Shown here: piece after piece, positions 18,399 through 27,385 of the stretch
Layout: each line of letters opens with the position of its first letter
Position numbering within the stretch: the first letter of the stretch is position 1
DNA from: Oscillospiraceae bacterium
GTDB lineage: Bacteria > Bacillota > Clostridia > Oscillospirales > Acutalibacteraceae
Direction of reading: 5' to 3'
NCBI GenBank assembly: GCA_015065785.1
Contig: SVPR01000001.1
Span: forward strand, 62,001 to 126,000
Length of the DNA stretch: 64,000 nt
Translations under genes and position numbers: made by a program
Notes under the pieces: generated by a model
Databases searched by the model: none
Seen by the model: the letters and a program-made list of their open reading frames with translations, nothing else
Told to the model about the DNA's origin: nothing

Positions 18399-18753
18399 AT
18401 GCAGAATGCAGGGTGCTATTTTGAATTGAAAATTGAAAATGGAAAATTGAAAATTGTGGGACCTGCGGTCGGCAATTATAATAGTTATCTATAAAAATAA
18501 GAAATTCTATCATTTGAAGTTTGATATAAACTAAAAATGATAGAATTTTTATATTTAAATTTTAATATTTGTAATTAGTATAAATGAAAAAGTCAGTTTA
18601 CCATTATAACTAATTATTATAATTACGGCGTAGCCCCGAAATTTTCAATTTTCAACTTTCAATTTTCAATTATAATTGCCGACCGCAGGTCCCACAATTC
18701 AGCACTCAGCATTCAGCACTTTAAAAAGGCGTAGCCCCGAAATTTTCAATTTT
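18399..18753. repeat. Mosaic of inverted and direct repeats between fhs and the GH13 gene
   Basis: A 31-bp segment at 18452-18482 recurs as an exact reverse complement at 18669-18699. A 26-bp segment at 18627-18652 recurs directly at 18728-18753 and ends at the stop codon of the GH13 gene. Flanking TTTTCAA/TTGAAAA runs and a GC-richer motif (GACCTGCGGTC) are shared. About 100 nt of AT-rich sequence lie inside, with a terminator stem. It encodes no protein; it looks like an intergenic repeat family (MITE- or REP-like). Confidence 0.8.
18502..18550 (+). terminator. Probable terminator of the purine-fhs operon
   Basis: 14-bp stem (18502-18515 with 18535-18548) with a 19-nt loop followed by T-rich sequence. 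It lies inside the repeat mosaic, about 110 nt after fhs. Confidence 0.55.
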
Positions 18754-20426
18754 TAATTAAAAATGTAAACCCTTGTTTCATAAGGCTTTGTTTTGAAGCC
18801 GTTACCAGTTGTAGCAGGGTAGTTGTAGTTTGAAAGAGCTAACTCACCTTTGGTAAGGTCAAAGCCTTCAGGTGCTTTGAATGCAACTTCTTTTTCAGTG
18901 AAAGAGTTAATAACGAGCAATTTTGTTCCGTCAAGCTCTCTTTCGTAAACAAAGAGGTCTTTACTGTTCTCATAATATTGCTTGAAAGAGCCGTAAATAG
19001 CAACCTCGTTTTCTTTTCTGAATTTTAAAAGTTTTCTGTAATAGTTAAGAATACTGTCAGGGTCTTTTTCTGACGCTGCAACATTAATTTCTTTGTAGTT
19101 AGGGTTAAGATTAAACCAAGGCTCAACAGTTGAGAAACCTGCGTATTCGCTGTCGTCCCATTGAACAGGTGTTCTTGAGTTTTCACGAGAACCTGCATTT
19201 GCCATTTTAATAAATTTTTCGCCCTTAATGCCAAGCTTGTTAAACATTTTCTGGTTGTTAAAGGTAATCATATCTTTAAATTCATCAATTGAGTGAAGCT
19301 CGATATTTGTCATACCGATTTCCTGACCCTGATAAATAAATGGTGTACCTTTTTGTAAGTAACACATAGTTGCAAGCATTTTAGCACTTTCAACTCTGTA
19401 TTTAAGGCTACCATAACGGTCAACAATTCGTGGGTGGTCGTGGTTTTCAAGGTAGAGTGTGTGCCAAGCCTTGCCGTTCATTGCGTCATACCATTTCTGA
19501 TAGCATTTTTTCATCTTTTTAAGGCTGAAAGGAGTTTTAATCCAGTCAGTCATAAAGCAGTCTGCTTCAAGGTGGTCAAAGCTGAACATTGTTTTAAGCA
19601 CCTGACCTTCGCCCTCGGTAACAAATCTGAGCGCTTTGTCTGTTGTGAGAAGAGGACCTTCACCAACTGTGAAGCAATCGTATTTTGAAAGAACATCGTC
19701 GTGGAATTCTTTAAGATATTCATAAAGATGCGGACCGCAGTTGTAATGCTCCATACCACAAGCAACAGGAATAGGGAAGCCGTTTGGAAGTCCTTCTTTC
19801 TTTGAGATGTATGTAATAACATCTTCACGGAAACCATCAACGCCCATATCGAGCCAGAATTTCATTATGTTTTTAACTTCTTCACGAACCTTAGGGTTAT
19901 CCATATTTAAGTCTGGTTGACCTTTTGTGAAAACGTGGAGATAATATTCATCTACGCTTTCAACATACTCCCAGGCACCACCCTCAAATGTAGAAAGCCA
20001 GTTGTTTGGTGGTTTTTTACCATTTTTACCTTTACCTTTTCTCCAGATATAATAATCGTGATAAGGGTTATCAACACTCTTACAGCTTTCCTTAAACCAT
20101 TTGTGTTCAGTTGAAGTGTGGTTAACAACAAGGTCCATAAACACTTTCATTCCGCGTTCATGGGCACCATTTAACACCTTTTTGAATGTTTCCATATCGC
20201 CGTATTCAGGGTTGATATCCATATAATCAGCAATATCATAACCATAGTCAGCATTTGGTGAGCAGAAAAGTGGTGAGAACCAGATAGCATCTATGCCAAT
20301 GCTTTTGATATAATCAAGCTTTGAGTAGATACCCTCAAGGTCACCAATACCGTCACCATTGGAGTCCTTGAAGCTTCGTGGCCAGACTTGATAAACAACC
20401 ATTTCTTTGTACCAGGCTTTTTGCAT
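18753..20426 (-). CDS. GH13 alpha-glucosidase (oligo-1,6-glucosidase-like)
   Basis: 557 aa cytoplasmic TIM-barrel hydrolase with the GH13 catalytic set: nucleophile D202 (GVDGFRED), acid/base E256 (TVGEGP) and D330 (ENHDHPR). The N-terminus WYKEMVVYQVWPRSFKDSNGDGIGDL and the overall length fit the oligo-1,6-glucosidase / alpha-glucosidase / trehalose-6-phosphate hydrolase group (GH13_31 and neighbours). The substrate cannot be fixed by eye: isomalto-oligosaccharides or alpha-1,4 maltosides are most likely; no sugar transporter or PTS gene is adjacent. No signal peptide. The stop codon abuts the last copy of the intergenic repeat. It reads divergently from the LRR protein gene. Confidence 0.92.
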   Translation of the reverse strand: MQKAWYKEMVVYQVWPRSFKDSNGDGIGDLEGIYSKLDYIKSIGIDAIWFSPLFCSPNADYGYDIADYMDINPEYGDMETFKKVLNGAHERGMKVFMDLVVNHTSTEHKWFKESCKSVDNPYHDYYIWRKGKGKNGKKPPNNWLSTFEGGAWEYVESVDEYYLHVFTKGQPDLNMDNPKVREEVKNIMKFWLDMGVDGFREDVITYISKKEGLPNGFPIPVACGMEHYNCGPHLYEYLKEFHDDVLSKYDCFTVGEGPLLTTDKALRFVTEGEGQVLKTMFSFDHLEADCFMTDWIKTPFSLKKMKKCYQKWYDAMNGKAWHTLYLENHDHPRIVDRYGSLKYRVESAKMLATMCYLQKGTPFIYQGQEIGMTNIELHSIDEFKDMITFNNQKMFNKLGIKGEKFIKMANAGSRENSRTPVQWDDSEYAGFSTVEPWFNLNPNYKEINVAASEKDPDSILNYYRKLLKFRKENEVAIYGSFKQYYENSKDLFVYERELDGTKLLVINSFTEKEVAFKAPEGFDLTKGELALSNYNYPATTGNGFKTKPYETRVYIFN

Positions 20427-20459
20427 AAAAATACCTCACTTTATAATATGTTATCATTG

Positions 20460-20488
20460 ATTTTAGCATAATTGTTTTGCTTTTACAA
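20460..20488 (-). promoter_or_regulatory. Promoter of the GH13 gene
   Basis: On the minus strand TTGTAA (20488-20483), 17-nt spacer, TAAAAT (20465-20460); 34 nt before the start codon. Confidence 0.6.
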
Positions 20489-20552
20489 TATTACAGTGAA
20501 TATTTAGCATATTGTCGAAATATTTAATTCACAATTTGGTAAAAAAATACTA

Positions 20553-20581
20553 TATACTTTTTACACTCTTTATAGTATAAT
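20553..20581 (+). promoter_or_regulatory. Possible promoter of the LRR protein gene
   Basis: TATACT (20553-20558), 17-nt spacer, TATAAT (20576-20581), 45 nt before the ATG. The -35 box is weak. Confidence 0.45.
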
Positions 20582-20625
20582 GACAAAGTATATTTTATAT
20601 TGAGCGTTTTCGCGAGGGATTTTAT

Positions 20626-21516
20626 ATGAAGAAAACAACAAAAATTATTGCTTCTGTTGCGGTAGCAGTTGTTCTTGTGGCAGCTATTGTAACAATAAGC
20701 CTTTTTAAAGATAGTGAATCTGGTACACCTACAACATCTTTTTCGGTGCCTTCAACTACACTTTTAGTACAACCTCAGCTTACCGAAACTGAAAGCTGGT
20801 TTGATTGGGATGCTTACATAAATTCTTTGAATTTATCGACTGAGTCTGAAAGCTCTACAATAAATCCATCTGACCCCACAGCACTCGTTCCTTCAACAGG
20901 TCCTAATGTAGTTATAAGCATTGTTTATCCTAGTGATTATGTTCCACAGACTTTACCGAACAGTACAACAACTACTACAGAGCCAACTACAAAAAAACCG
21001 GATGTTCAGATGGTTGATTACAAATATACTATAAAAGGTGACTCTGTAACTATCACAAGTTATTTTGGTAGTGATATGACACCTAATATTCCGGCACAAA
21101 TAAACGGTTTACCTGTTTCAAAAATCGGCTATAATTGTTTTAAGGGTAGTCAGATTACAAGTGTTTATATACCGAGTACAGTTCATACAATTGATACCGC
21201 AGCTTTTAGTAGCTGTTTGAAGTTAAAAAATGTGTATTTTATGAGTGATAGCAGTAGTGTTGATATTGGTGACTCAGCATTCCAGAATTGTAAGGCACTG
21301 ACAACAATCAAGCTTCCGCAAGAAACACTTTCTATTGGTGAAAATGCTTTTTCGGGTTGTTCTTCTCTTACAAAGCTTTCAATTCCTGAATCAGTTACTG
21401 CAATTGGTGGTAATGCCTTTTCAGGTACAAACGAAGCTTTTACAATTTATTGTAAACAAAATTCTGAAGGGCATGCGGCAGCACTCAGAAATGATTTGAA
21501 GTTTGAACTCGAATAA
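20626..21516 (+). CDS. Exported BspA-type leucine-rich-repeat protein
   Basis: 296 aa. An uncleaved signal anchor or signal peptide (residues about 7-27) is followed by a Ser/Thr/Pro-rich linker (about 30-125, with a run TTTTTEPTT) and a C-terminal array of BspA-like (LRR_5) repeats: units such as SVYIPSTVHTIDTAAFSSC, TIKLPQETLSIGENAFSGC and KLSIPESVTAIGGNAFSG. Such proteins sit on the outside and bind proteins or surfaces; there is no LPXTG or dockerin, so the anchor is likely the N-terminal helix. Ribosome site GAGGGA before ATG. Single-gene unit with its own terminator. Binding partner unknown. Confidence 0.9.
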   Translation: MKKTTKIIASVAVAVVLVAAIVTISLFKDSESGTPTTSFSVPSTTLLVQPQLTETESWFDWDAYINSLNLSTESESSTINPSDPTALVPSTGPNVVISIVYPSDYVPQTLPNSTTTTTEPTTKKPDVQMVDYKYTIKGDSVTITSYFGSDMTPNIPAQINGLPVSKIGYNCFKGSQITSVYIPSTVHTIDTAAFSSCLKLKNVYFMSDSSSVDIGDSAFQNCKALTTIKLPQETLSIGENAFSGCSSLTKLSIPESVTAIGGNAFSGTNEAFTIYCKQNSEGHAAALRNDLKFELE

Positions 21517-21521
21517 TTTTG

Positions 21522-21550
21522 AACCGCTAAGATTTTCTTAGCGGTTTTTT
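21522..21550 (+). terminator. Terminator of the LRR protein gene
   Basis: Perfect 11-bp stem (21522-21532 with 21536-21546), 3-nt loop, seven T. Confidence 0.92.
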
Positions 21551-21687
21551 AACACAAAATTTTAAGAAATAATATACTGTATTAGAGATTTCTTTTTTTG
21601 AAACTCACAACTTTTCTTTTTTATGATTATTTTTGTAAATTCAGTCAAAAATAGGGATGTACAAACATAACATCGGAGAGTGATACA

Positions 21688-22041
21688 GTGACTATTAAAA
21701 GAGGCGATATCTATTATGCAGATTTAAGTCCCGTAGTCGGTTCTGAGCAAGGTGGAGTAAGACCTGTACTTATTGTTCAAAATAATGTTGGGAACAAGTA
21801 CAGTCCCACTGTTATTGCGGCGGCGATAACAAGCCAGAAATTTAAAACTAATTTACCGACTCACATAAGCGTTAATGCGAATGATTGCGGTCTTTCAAAA
21901 GATTCGATAGTTTTACTTGAACAAATAAGGACTCTGGACAAACAACGCTTGAAGGAGAGAATGGGGAATCTGCCTGAAAACGATATGGATAGAATTGACA
22001 AAGCGCTTTCAGTAAGTTTTGGATTATTAGATAATATTTAA
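21688..22041 (+). CDS. mazF: MazF/PemK-type endoribonuclease (Firmicutes EndoA-like)
   Basis: 117 aa, full length for Bacillus EndoA-type Maz[29 protein letters not shown] is the N-terminal signature (given here in parts: [17 protein letters not shown]), with the conserved catalytic Arg of GGVRP and the Thr of ITSQ. The family cuts mRNA at short sequence motifs and is normally neutralised by a MazE-type antitoxin encoded just upstream. No such gene is present: the 170 nt upstream hold only a terminator and AT-rich sequence. The start is GTG 21688 with CGGAGAGTGA upstream. The antitoxin may be encoded elsewhere, or the protein may act alone. Confidence 0.93.
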   Translation: MTIKRGDIYYADLSPVVGSEQGGVRPVLIVQNNVGNKYSPTVIAAAITSQKFKTNLPTHISVNANDCGLSKDSIVLLEQIRTLDKQRLKERMGNLPENDMDRIDKALSVSFGLLDNI

Positions 22042-22049
22042 TTTTTTAT

Positions 22050-22089
22050 AACAAGAGGCACTGAGTGTCTCTTGTTTTACTTTTTTATT
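22050..22089 (+). terminator. Terminator of mazF
   Basis: 12-bp stem (22050-22061 with 22065-22076, one wobble), 3-nt loop, T-rich tail; sits just before the metK promoter. Confidence 0.85.
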
Positions 22090-22092
22090 ATC

Positions 22093-22121
22093 TTGACAAT
22101 GCTTTTTTTATAGTGTAAAAT
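22093..22121 (+). promoter_or_regulatory. Promoter of metK
   Basis: Perfect TTGACA (22093-22098), 17-nt spacer, TAAAAT (22116-22121). Only about 45 nt of leader follow, too short for a SAM riboswitch. Confidence 0.8.
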
Positions 22122-22173
22122 AGCGAATAGATATGCTATTTAAATATATTTGTCATATTTGGAGGTTTTATTT

Positions 22174-23358
22174 ATGGCAAGAAGATTTTTTACTTCAGAA
22201 TCAGTAACCGAAGGACATCCTGATAAAGTTTGTGACTGCGTTTCTGATGCAATTTTAGATGCTATTTTAGCTCAGGACAAGCAAGCAAGAGTTGCTTGTG
22301 AAACTACCTGCACAACCGGTGTTGTAACAGTAATGGGTGAAATTACTACTACTGCTCAGATTGATTTCCCTGCAGTTATCAGAAAGACTGTTTGCGATAT
22401 TGGTTTTGACAACCCGAATTGTGGCTTCGATGGTAACACTTGTGCGGTTTTGACTACTATTGATAAGCAATCAACAGATATTTCTATGGGTGTTGATAAA
22501 TCACTTGAATTAAAAGATGGCGAAAATGACCCTTATAACCTTCACGGTGCAGGTGACCAGGGTATGATGTTCGGCTTCGCTTGTAATGATACAGAAGAGC
22601 TTATGCCACTTCCGATTTCATTAGCTCATAAGTTAGCTCGTCGCCTTACAGAGGTCAGAAAAAATGGTACTTTAACTTACCTTCGTCCTGATGGTAAGAG
22701 CCAGGTTACTGTTGAATATGATGATAACGATAATCCTGTAAGAGTTGAAGCAGTTGTAGTTTCTTCTCAGCACGACCCAATGGATATTGAAGTTCTTCGC
22801 AAAGATATTATTGAGAATGTTATTAAACCAATTATTCCTGAAAAATATCTTGATGAAAACACAAAATTCTATGTAAACCCAACCGGTAACTTTGTAATTG
22901 GTGGTCCTGTTGGTGACAGCGGTCTTACAGGTAGAAAAATTATTGTTGATACATACGGTGGTTATTCTCGTCATGGCGGTGGTGCTTTCTCTGGTAAAGA
23001 CCCAACTAAGGTTGACAGAAGCGCTGCTTATGCTGCAAGATATGTTGCAAAGAATATTGTTACAGCAGGTCTTGCTGATAAATGTGAAGTTCAGTTAGCT
23101 TATGCAATTGGTGTTGCAAAGCCACTTTCAGTTCGTGTAGATACCTTTGGTACAGGTAAAATTTCAGATGCACAGCTTGAAGATATTGTGAATGCAAACT
23201 TCGATTTGCGTCCTGCTGCTATTATTGAAAAGCTTGACCTCAGAAAGCCACAGTACAGAGAACTTGCTGCATACGGTCATATGGGCAGAATTGATTTAGA
23301 TGTTGCATGGGAAAAGACTGATATGGCTGAAACTCTTAAAAAGGCTGCAAATATCTGA
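22174..23358 (+). CDS. metK: S-adenosylmethionine synthetase
   Basis: Makes SAM from methionine and ATP; cytoplasmic tetramer. 394 aa, normal size. [15 protein letters not shown] at the N-terminus, [10 protein letters not shown] and [22 protein letters not shown] are the substrate and phosphate-binding signatures. The start is ATG 22174 with TTGGAGG upstream; the in-frame start further up lies before the ribosome site. No riboswitch in front. radC follows 33 nt later and may share the transcript. Confidence 0.97.
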   Translation: MARRFFTSESVTEGHPDKVCDCVSDAILDAILAQDKQARVACETTCTTGVVTVMGEITTTAQIDFPAVIRKTVCDIGFDNPNCGFDGNTCAVLTTIDKQSTDISMGVDKSLELKDGENDPYNLHGAGDQGMMFGFACNDTEELMPLPISLAHKLARRLTEVRKNGTLTYLRPDGKSQVTVEYDDNDNPVRVEAVVVSSQHDPMDIEVLRKDIIENVIKPIIPEKYLDENTKFYVNPTGNFVIGGPVGDSGLTGRKIIVDTYGGYSRHGGGAFSGKDPTKVDRSAAYAARYVAKNIVTAGLADKCEVQLAYAIGVAKPLSVRVDTFGTGKISDAQLEDIVNANFDLRPAAIIEKLDLRKPQYRELAAYGHMGRIDLDVAWEKTDMAETLKKAANI

Positions 23359-23391
23359 TTTGGATTTTGAATATTTTTTCTTGGAGAATGT

Positions 23392-24099
23392 ATGAGTAAT
23401 CAGACGACTAAAAAGAATATTCACGACGGTCATCGCGAAAGAGTACGCGAAAATGTTTTAAAAAACGGATTTGAACAACTCGAGGACCACAGACTTCTCG
23501 AGTTGTTACTCTTTTATTCAATACCTCGTGGAGATACAAATGAACTTGCTCACAGATTGCTGAATGAATTTGGCAGTTTAACAGAAATTGTTAAGGCTTC
23601 ACCTAAAAAACTTACTAAGGTTTTAGGTATTGGTGAAAGCAGTGCAATTCAACTTTCTGCAATGGGTGAGTTATGTACTCGTGTAGTTAAAGAAAGTACA
23701 ATTAAAAGAACGGCTTATAGAAGTAACGAAGATATTGTGCCTCTCATCAGAGCTCAATATATTAACGAGCAAAATGAAAGACTGTTACTGATTTGTTTTG
23801 ATTCTGGAATGAGGCTTAAACATATTGAGTTCGTTGCTGAGGGTGATTCAATTCGCACCAGTCTTGATTATAAAAGTGTGGTTGCAAAAATTCTTGAAAA
23901 TGATGCTTCAATTGTTATAATGGCTCATAATCATCCCGCTGGCTCTGCGTTGCCCTCTGGTGCTGATATTGATTCAACGACCTCGCTTTCTGTTTTGTTA
24001 AGGAGAATGGATATTATTCTTGCTGACCATATTATAATCAATCGTAATTCTTATTTTTCTATGAGAGAAGACCCAAGATATTCAAGTATTTTTGGTTGA
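23392..24099 (+). CDS. radC: RadC-family JAB/MPN-domain protein
   Basis: 235 aa. N-terminal helix-hairpin-helix region (LTKVLGIGESSAIQL, about residues 75-90) and C-terminal JAMM metal site with HNHPAGSALPSGADID and an upstream Glu. The family was once linked to DNA repair, but its actual role is not settled; it resembles a metalloprotease or deubiquitinase-like fold. 33 nt after metK, ribosome site CTTGGAG. Its end is 9 nt from the converging spmB gene. Confidence 0.92.
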   Translation: MSNQTTKKNIHDGHRERVRENVLKNGFEQLEDHRLLELLLFYSIPRGDTNELAHRLLNEFGSLTEIVKASPKKLTKVLGIGESSAIQLSAMGELCTRVVKESTIKRTAYRSNEDIVPLIRAQYINEQNERLLLICFDSGMRLKHIEFVAEGDSIRTSLDYKSVVAKILENDASIVIMAHNHPAGSALPSGADIDSTTSLSVLLRRMDIILADHIIINRNSYFSMREDPRYSSIFG

Positions 24100-24108
24100 T
24101 ATTGGTTT

Positions 24109-24630
24109 TTAGTACAAAAAAATTTTTACTGCGATTGCAGAAAATATAAAGCTTACTAAATCGGCACATATTGCAGCTGGCAATGTGTGCCGTGTGTTTT
24201 TTATGTTGCAAGAGCCATAATATAGCGTGATTGCATAAAAAGTGGTTTCAGTTGAGCCCATCATAATTGAAGCACATCTTCCAATAAATGAGTCTGGTCC
24301 ATGGTCTTTTAAAATTGATTCAAACATCGAAATGGCACCGCTACCCGAAATTGGTGACAAAATCGCAAGCGGCGTCACTTCTTTTGGTATTTTCAGTAAA
24401 TCTGATAATGGTGAAAAGAAATCACTGATAACATTTAAGCCACCGGAGCTTTTTAACATATTTACTGCTACAATCAATGCAATCAAGGCGGGTGTTATTC
24501 CTAAAACTGTTTTAAAGCCGCTTTTTGCACCATCTAAAAAAATATCAAACACATTAAGTCCTTTTATTGCACCAAACGCTATAATAATTGTGACTAATAT
24601 CGGCAAAATATAATCTGTAAAACTTGTCAT
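24109..24630 (-). CDS. spmB: Spore maturation protein B
   Basis: 173-aa membrane protein of the nucleoside-recognition (Gate) domain family, with about four or five helices; SPISGSGAISMFESIL and MMGSTETTFYAITLYYGS are the conserved segments. SpmA and SpmB are needed for spore-core dehydration in Bacillus and are kept in spore formers. It overlaps spmA by four bases (ATGA), so the pair is translationally coupled. Its presence is one of the main reasons to expect that this organism can form spores. Confidence 0.93.
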   Translation of the reverse strand: MTSFTDYILPILVTIIIAFGAIKGLNVFDIFLDGAKSGFKTVLGITPALIALIVAVNMLKSSGGLNVISDFFSPLSDLLKIPKEVTPLAILSPISGSGAISMFESILKDHGPDSFIGRCASIMMGSTETTFYAITLYYGSCNIKNTRHTLPAAICADLVSFIFSAIAVKIFLY

Positions 24631-25205
24631 ATCTTAAAAGCCTTTCTTAAAATAAAAGTCATTAAAACACCAACTGAAACACTTAAAAGTGAAGTAAAAA
24701 CAGATGGTAGTAAAATTTCCATTGGATTCTGACTGCCAAACTCGTGTCTTAATAACGCAACAGTTGTTGGTACTAAATGCAAGGCTGCAGAATTCAACAC
24801 GACAAATCTGACCATTTCATCGGTGGCAGTATCTTTTTTTAATGAGCTTTCCTGCAAACGCTTCATTGCTTCTAATCCTAAAGGTGTTGCGGCATTACCT
24901 AAACCCAGTAGATTAGCGGTTATATTCATTGATATTGCATTTTTAGCTTTTTCGTCTTTTAGTTTTGGGAAAAGTAGCTTTAAAGCAGGTTTTAACAGAT
25001 TACAGATTATTTTAGTCAACCCACTTTTTTCGGCAATTGCCATTAAACCGTTCCAAAAGCATATAATTCCGCTTAGCTTGATAACAAGAGTAATAGCTTC
25101 AGTACCGCCTGAAATTACTGCTGAAGAAAGGGTATTCATATTATCAGTAGCGATTGCACAAAAAAAAGAGAAAACAGTAATTATCACCCAAATGTAATTC
25201 ATCAT
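24627..25205 (-). CDS. spmA: Spore maturation protein A
   Basis: 192-aa membrane protein, partner of SpmB. N-terminal helix MNYIWVIITVFSFFCAI, ICFWNGLMAIAEKSGLTKII and the conserved NLLGLGNAATPLGLEAMKRLQ identify it. I choose ATG 25205 with GGAAG eight bases upstream; a GTG at 25214 lies inside the ribosome site. Upstream a 9-bp inverted repeat (25201-25209/25236-25244) covers the start region; no sigma-A promoter is obvious on this strand, which fits a sporulation sigma factor, but I cannot show that. Confidence 0.93.
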   Translation of the reverse strand: MMNYIWVIITVFSFFCAIATDNMNTLSSAVISGGTEAITLVIKLSGIICFWNGLMAIAEKSGLTKIICNLLKPALKLLFPKLKDEKAKNAISMNITANLLGLGNAATPLGLEAMKRLQESSLKKDTATDEMVRFVVLNSAALHLVPTTVALLRHEFGSQNPMEILLPSVFTSLLSVSVGVLMTFILRKAFKI

Positions 25206-25281
25206 ACTTATCACTTCCGCTTTATAATTATTTAAAAGTATGATAAATGGTACACTATGTATGCAAAAACAGAAAAAATTC

Positions 25282-25309
25282 TTGACTAAATTACAATATC
25301 TTGTATAAT
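25282..25309 (+). promoter_or_regulatory. Promoter of the topoisomerase pair
   Basis: TTGACT (25282-25287), 16-nt spacer, TATAAT (25304-25309), 64 nt before the ATG. Confidence 0.75.
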
Positions 25310-25372
25310 ATTATTGGTAAAATATCAAATAATTGTATAATTCTTTTAATTTCCGAAAGGATAGGTAATAAA

Positions 25373-27373
25373 ATGGCGAAAACAAAAAACGACGCACCAC
25401 AGAGCTATGGTAATGAAAGTATTTCAAAATTAAAGGGTGCCGACAGAGTTCGTAAAAGACCTGCAGTTATTTTTGGTTCAGACGGACTTGAAGGCTGTGA
25501 GCATTCTGTTTTTGAAATTATTTCAAACTCAATTGACGAAGCTCGTGAGGGATATGGTAATAAAATAGTTGTTACAAGATTTCTTGATAAGTCAATTGAA
25601 GTTCAGGACTTTGGTCGTGGTATTCCGGTTGACTATAATAAAAAAGAGGATTGTTATAACTGGGAGCTTGTATTCTGCGACCTTTACGCTGGTGGTAAAT
25701 ATAACACCAATGATGGTGGTAGCTATGAATATTCTTTAGGTCTTAACGGTTTAGGTCTTTGTGCAACTCAATATGCCTCTGAATATATGGAAGCAGAAAT
25801 ACATACAGGTGGTTACTGTTATGAGCTTTCATTTAAAAAAGGCGAAATTGATGGTGAAATGAAGAAAACACCTTATGATAAAAAGGATACAGGCTCAAGA
25901 ATTAAATGGCGTCCTGATTTAAAGGTGTTTACTGATATAGATGTTCCGCTTGAGTATTTTCAGGATATTTTAAAAAGACAATCTGTTGTTAATGCAGGCG
26001 TTAAATTTATTCTTAAAAACCAACTTACTGAAACAAAGTTTGAAACCTTTGAGTTCCTTTATAACAACGGTATTGTTGACTATGTGAATGAGTTTATAGG
26101 TGATGATGGTCTTAGCACCGTTCAGTTCTGGCAAGCAGAAAGAAAGGGTAGAGACCGTGCAGACAAGCCTGATTATAAATTAAAAATGAATATTGCACTT
26201 TGTTTTTCAAACAAAAAGCAATTAAAAGAATATTATCATAACTCAAGCTGGCTTGAACACGGTGGTGCACCTGAAAAGGCTGTTAAAAGTGCTTTTGTCG
26301 CACAGATAGATGCTTATTTAAAGCAAAACAGCAAATATCTTAAAAACGATGCAAAAATCAGTTTTCAGGATGTTGAGGATTGTCTGGTGCTTGTTATTTC
26401 ATCTTTCTCAACTCAGACTTCTTACGAAAACCAGACTAAAAAAGCTATTACAAATAAGTTTATTCAGGATGCTATGACAGAATTTATCCGTCATCAGCTT
26501 GAAATTTACTTTATTGAAAATAAACTTGATGCCGATAAGATTTGTGAACAGGTTCTTATCAATATGCGTTCAAGAATTAAGGCAGAAACAACAAGATTAA
26601 ATCTTAAAAAGACTCTTGCAAGCTCTAATGATATGACCTCAAGAGTTGAAAAGTTTGTTGATTGCCGTAGCAAAGACCCAAGCGAAAGAGAAATCTTTAT
26701 AGTTGAGGGTGATTCTGCTCTCGGTGCTTGTAAGCAGGCTCGTGACTCGTCTTTCCAGGCGGTTATTCCTGTTCGTGGTAAAATTCTCAACTGTTTGAAA
26801 TTTGATTACAACAGAATTTTCAAGAGTGATATTATTACTGACTTAATTAAAGTTTTAGGTTGTGGTGTTGAGGTTTCATCAAAATCAAATAAAGAGTTAT
26901 CTTTATTCAGCTTAGAAAATCTTCGTTGGAGTAAGATTATAATTTGTACTGATGCCGATGTTGACGGCTTCCACATCAGAACACTCATTTTAACTATGAT
27001 TTACAGGCTTATGCCAACTTTGTTAAAAGAGGGTAAAGTGTTTATTGCTGAATCACCGCTTTATGAAATTACTTCAAAAGGTCAGACCTGGTTTGCTTAT
27101 ACAGAAAAAGAAAAAGCAATGGCTTTAGCTGAAATAGGTGATGCAAAATACACAATTCAGCGTTCAAAGGGTCTTGGTGAAAACGATGCTGATATGATGT
27201 GGCTTACAACAATGAATCCGCAAACAAGACGACTTATTAAAGTTGAGCCGAATGATGTTGAAGAATTAATTGCCGAAAAGTTCGAGCTTTTACTTGGTGA
27301 TAATCTTCAAGACAGAAAAGAATTCATCGCAGAAAATGGTCATTTATATATTGACCTTGCAGATATTTCTTAA
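25373..27373 (+). CDS. Type IIA topoisomerase ATPase subunit (ParE/GyrB-like)
   Basis: 666 aa. GHKL ATPase elements: EIISNSIDEAREG (Mg-binding Asn), DFGRGIPV and GLNGLGLCATQYASE; TOPRIM elements EGDSALGACKQARD and DADVDGFHIRTLIL; C-terminal QRSKGLGENDADMMW. The TOPRIM loop departs from the usual EGDSAGGSAKQGR. The start is ATG 25373 with CGAAAGGA upstream. It pairs with the ParC/GyrA-like gene 12 nt downstream. Clostridia typically have gyrAB near dnaA and this divergent second pair elsewhere, which probably serves as topoisomerase IV for decatenation; the exact role here is inferred from family and pairing only. Confidence 0.9.
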   Translation: MAKTKNDAPQSYGNESISKLKGADRVRKRPAVIFGSDGLEGCEHSVFEIISNSIDEAREGYGNKIVVTRFLDKSIEVQDFGRGIPVDYNKKEDCYNWELVFCDLYAGGKYNTNDGGSYEYSLGLNGLGLCATQYASEYMEAEIHTGGYCYELSFKKGEIDGEMKKTPYDKKDTGSRIKWRPDLKVFTDIDVPLEYFQDILKRQSVVNAGVKFILKNQLTETKFETFEFLYNNGIVDYVNEFIGDDGLSTVQFWQAERKGRDRADKPDYKLKMNIALCFSNKKQLKEYYHNSSWLEHGGAPEKAVKSAFVAQIDAYLKQNSKYLKNDAKISFQDVEDCLVLVISSFSTQTSYENQTKKAITNKFIQDAMTEFIRHQLEIYFIENKLDADKICEQVLINMRSRIKAETTRLNLKKTLASSNDMTSRVEKFVDCRSKDPSEREIFIVEGDSALGACKQARDSSFQAVIPVRGKILNCLKFDYNRIFKSDIITDLIKVLGCGVEVSSKSNKELSLFSLENLRWSKIIICTDADVDGFHIRTLILTMIYRLMPTLLKEGKVFIAESPLYEITSKGQTWFAYTEKEKAMALAEIGDAKYTIQRSKGLGENDADMMWLTTMNPQTRRLIKVEPNDVEELIAEKFELLLGDNLQDRKEFIAENGHLYIDLADIS

Positions 27374-27385
27374 TAGGAGAAAATT

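Noticed and set aside
22050-22173. Possible SAM riboswitch before metK
   Set aside because: Only about 45 nt lie between promoter and ribosome site, and no S-box elements are present; the hairpin there is the mazF terminator.
24242-24613. Plus-strand frame of 123 codons over spmB
   Set aside because: Shadow of the spmB gene; spmB has clear family motifs and couples with spmA.
25201-25244. 9-bp inverted repeat at the spmA start
   Set aside because: AT-rich and short with a 26-nt loop; not enough to call an operator.
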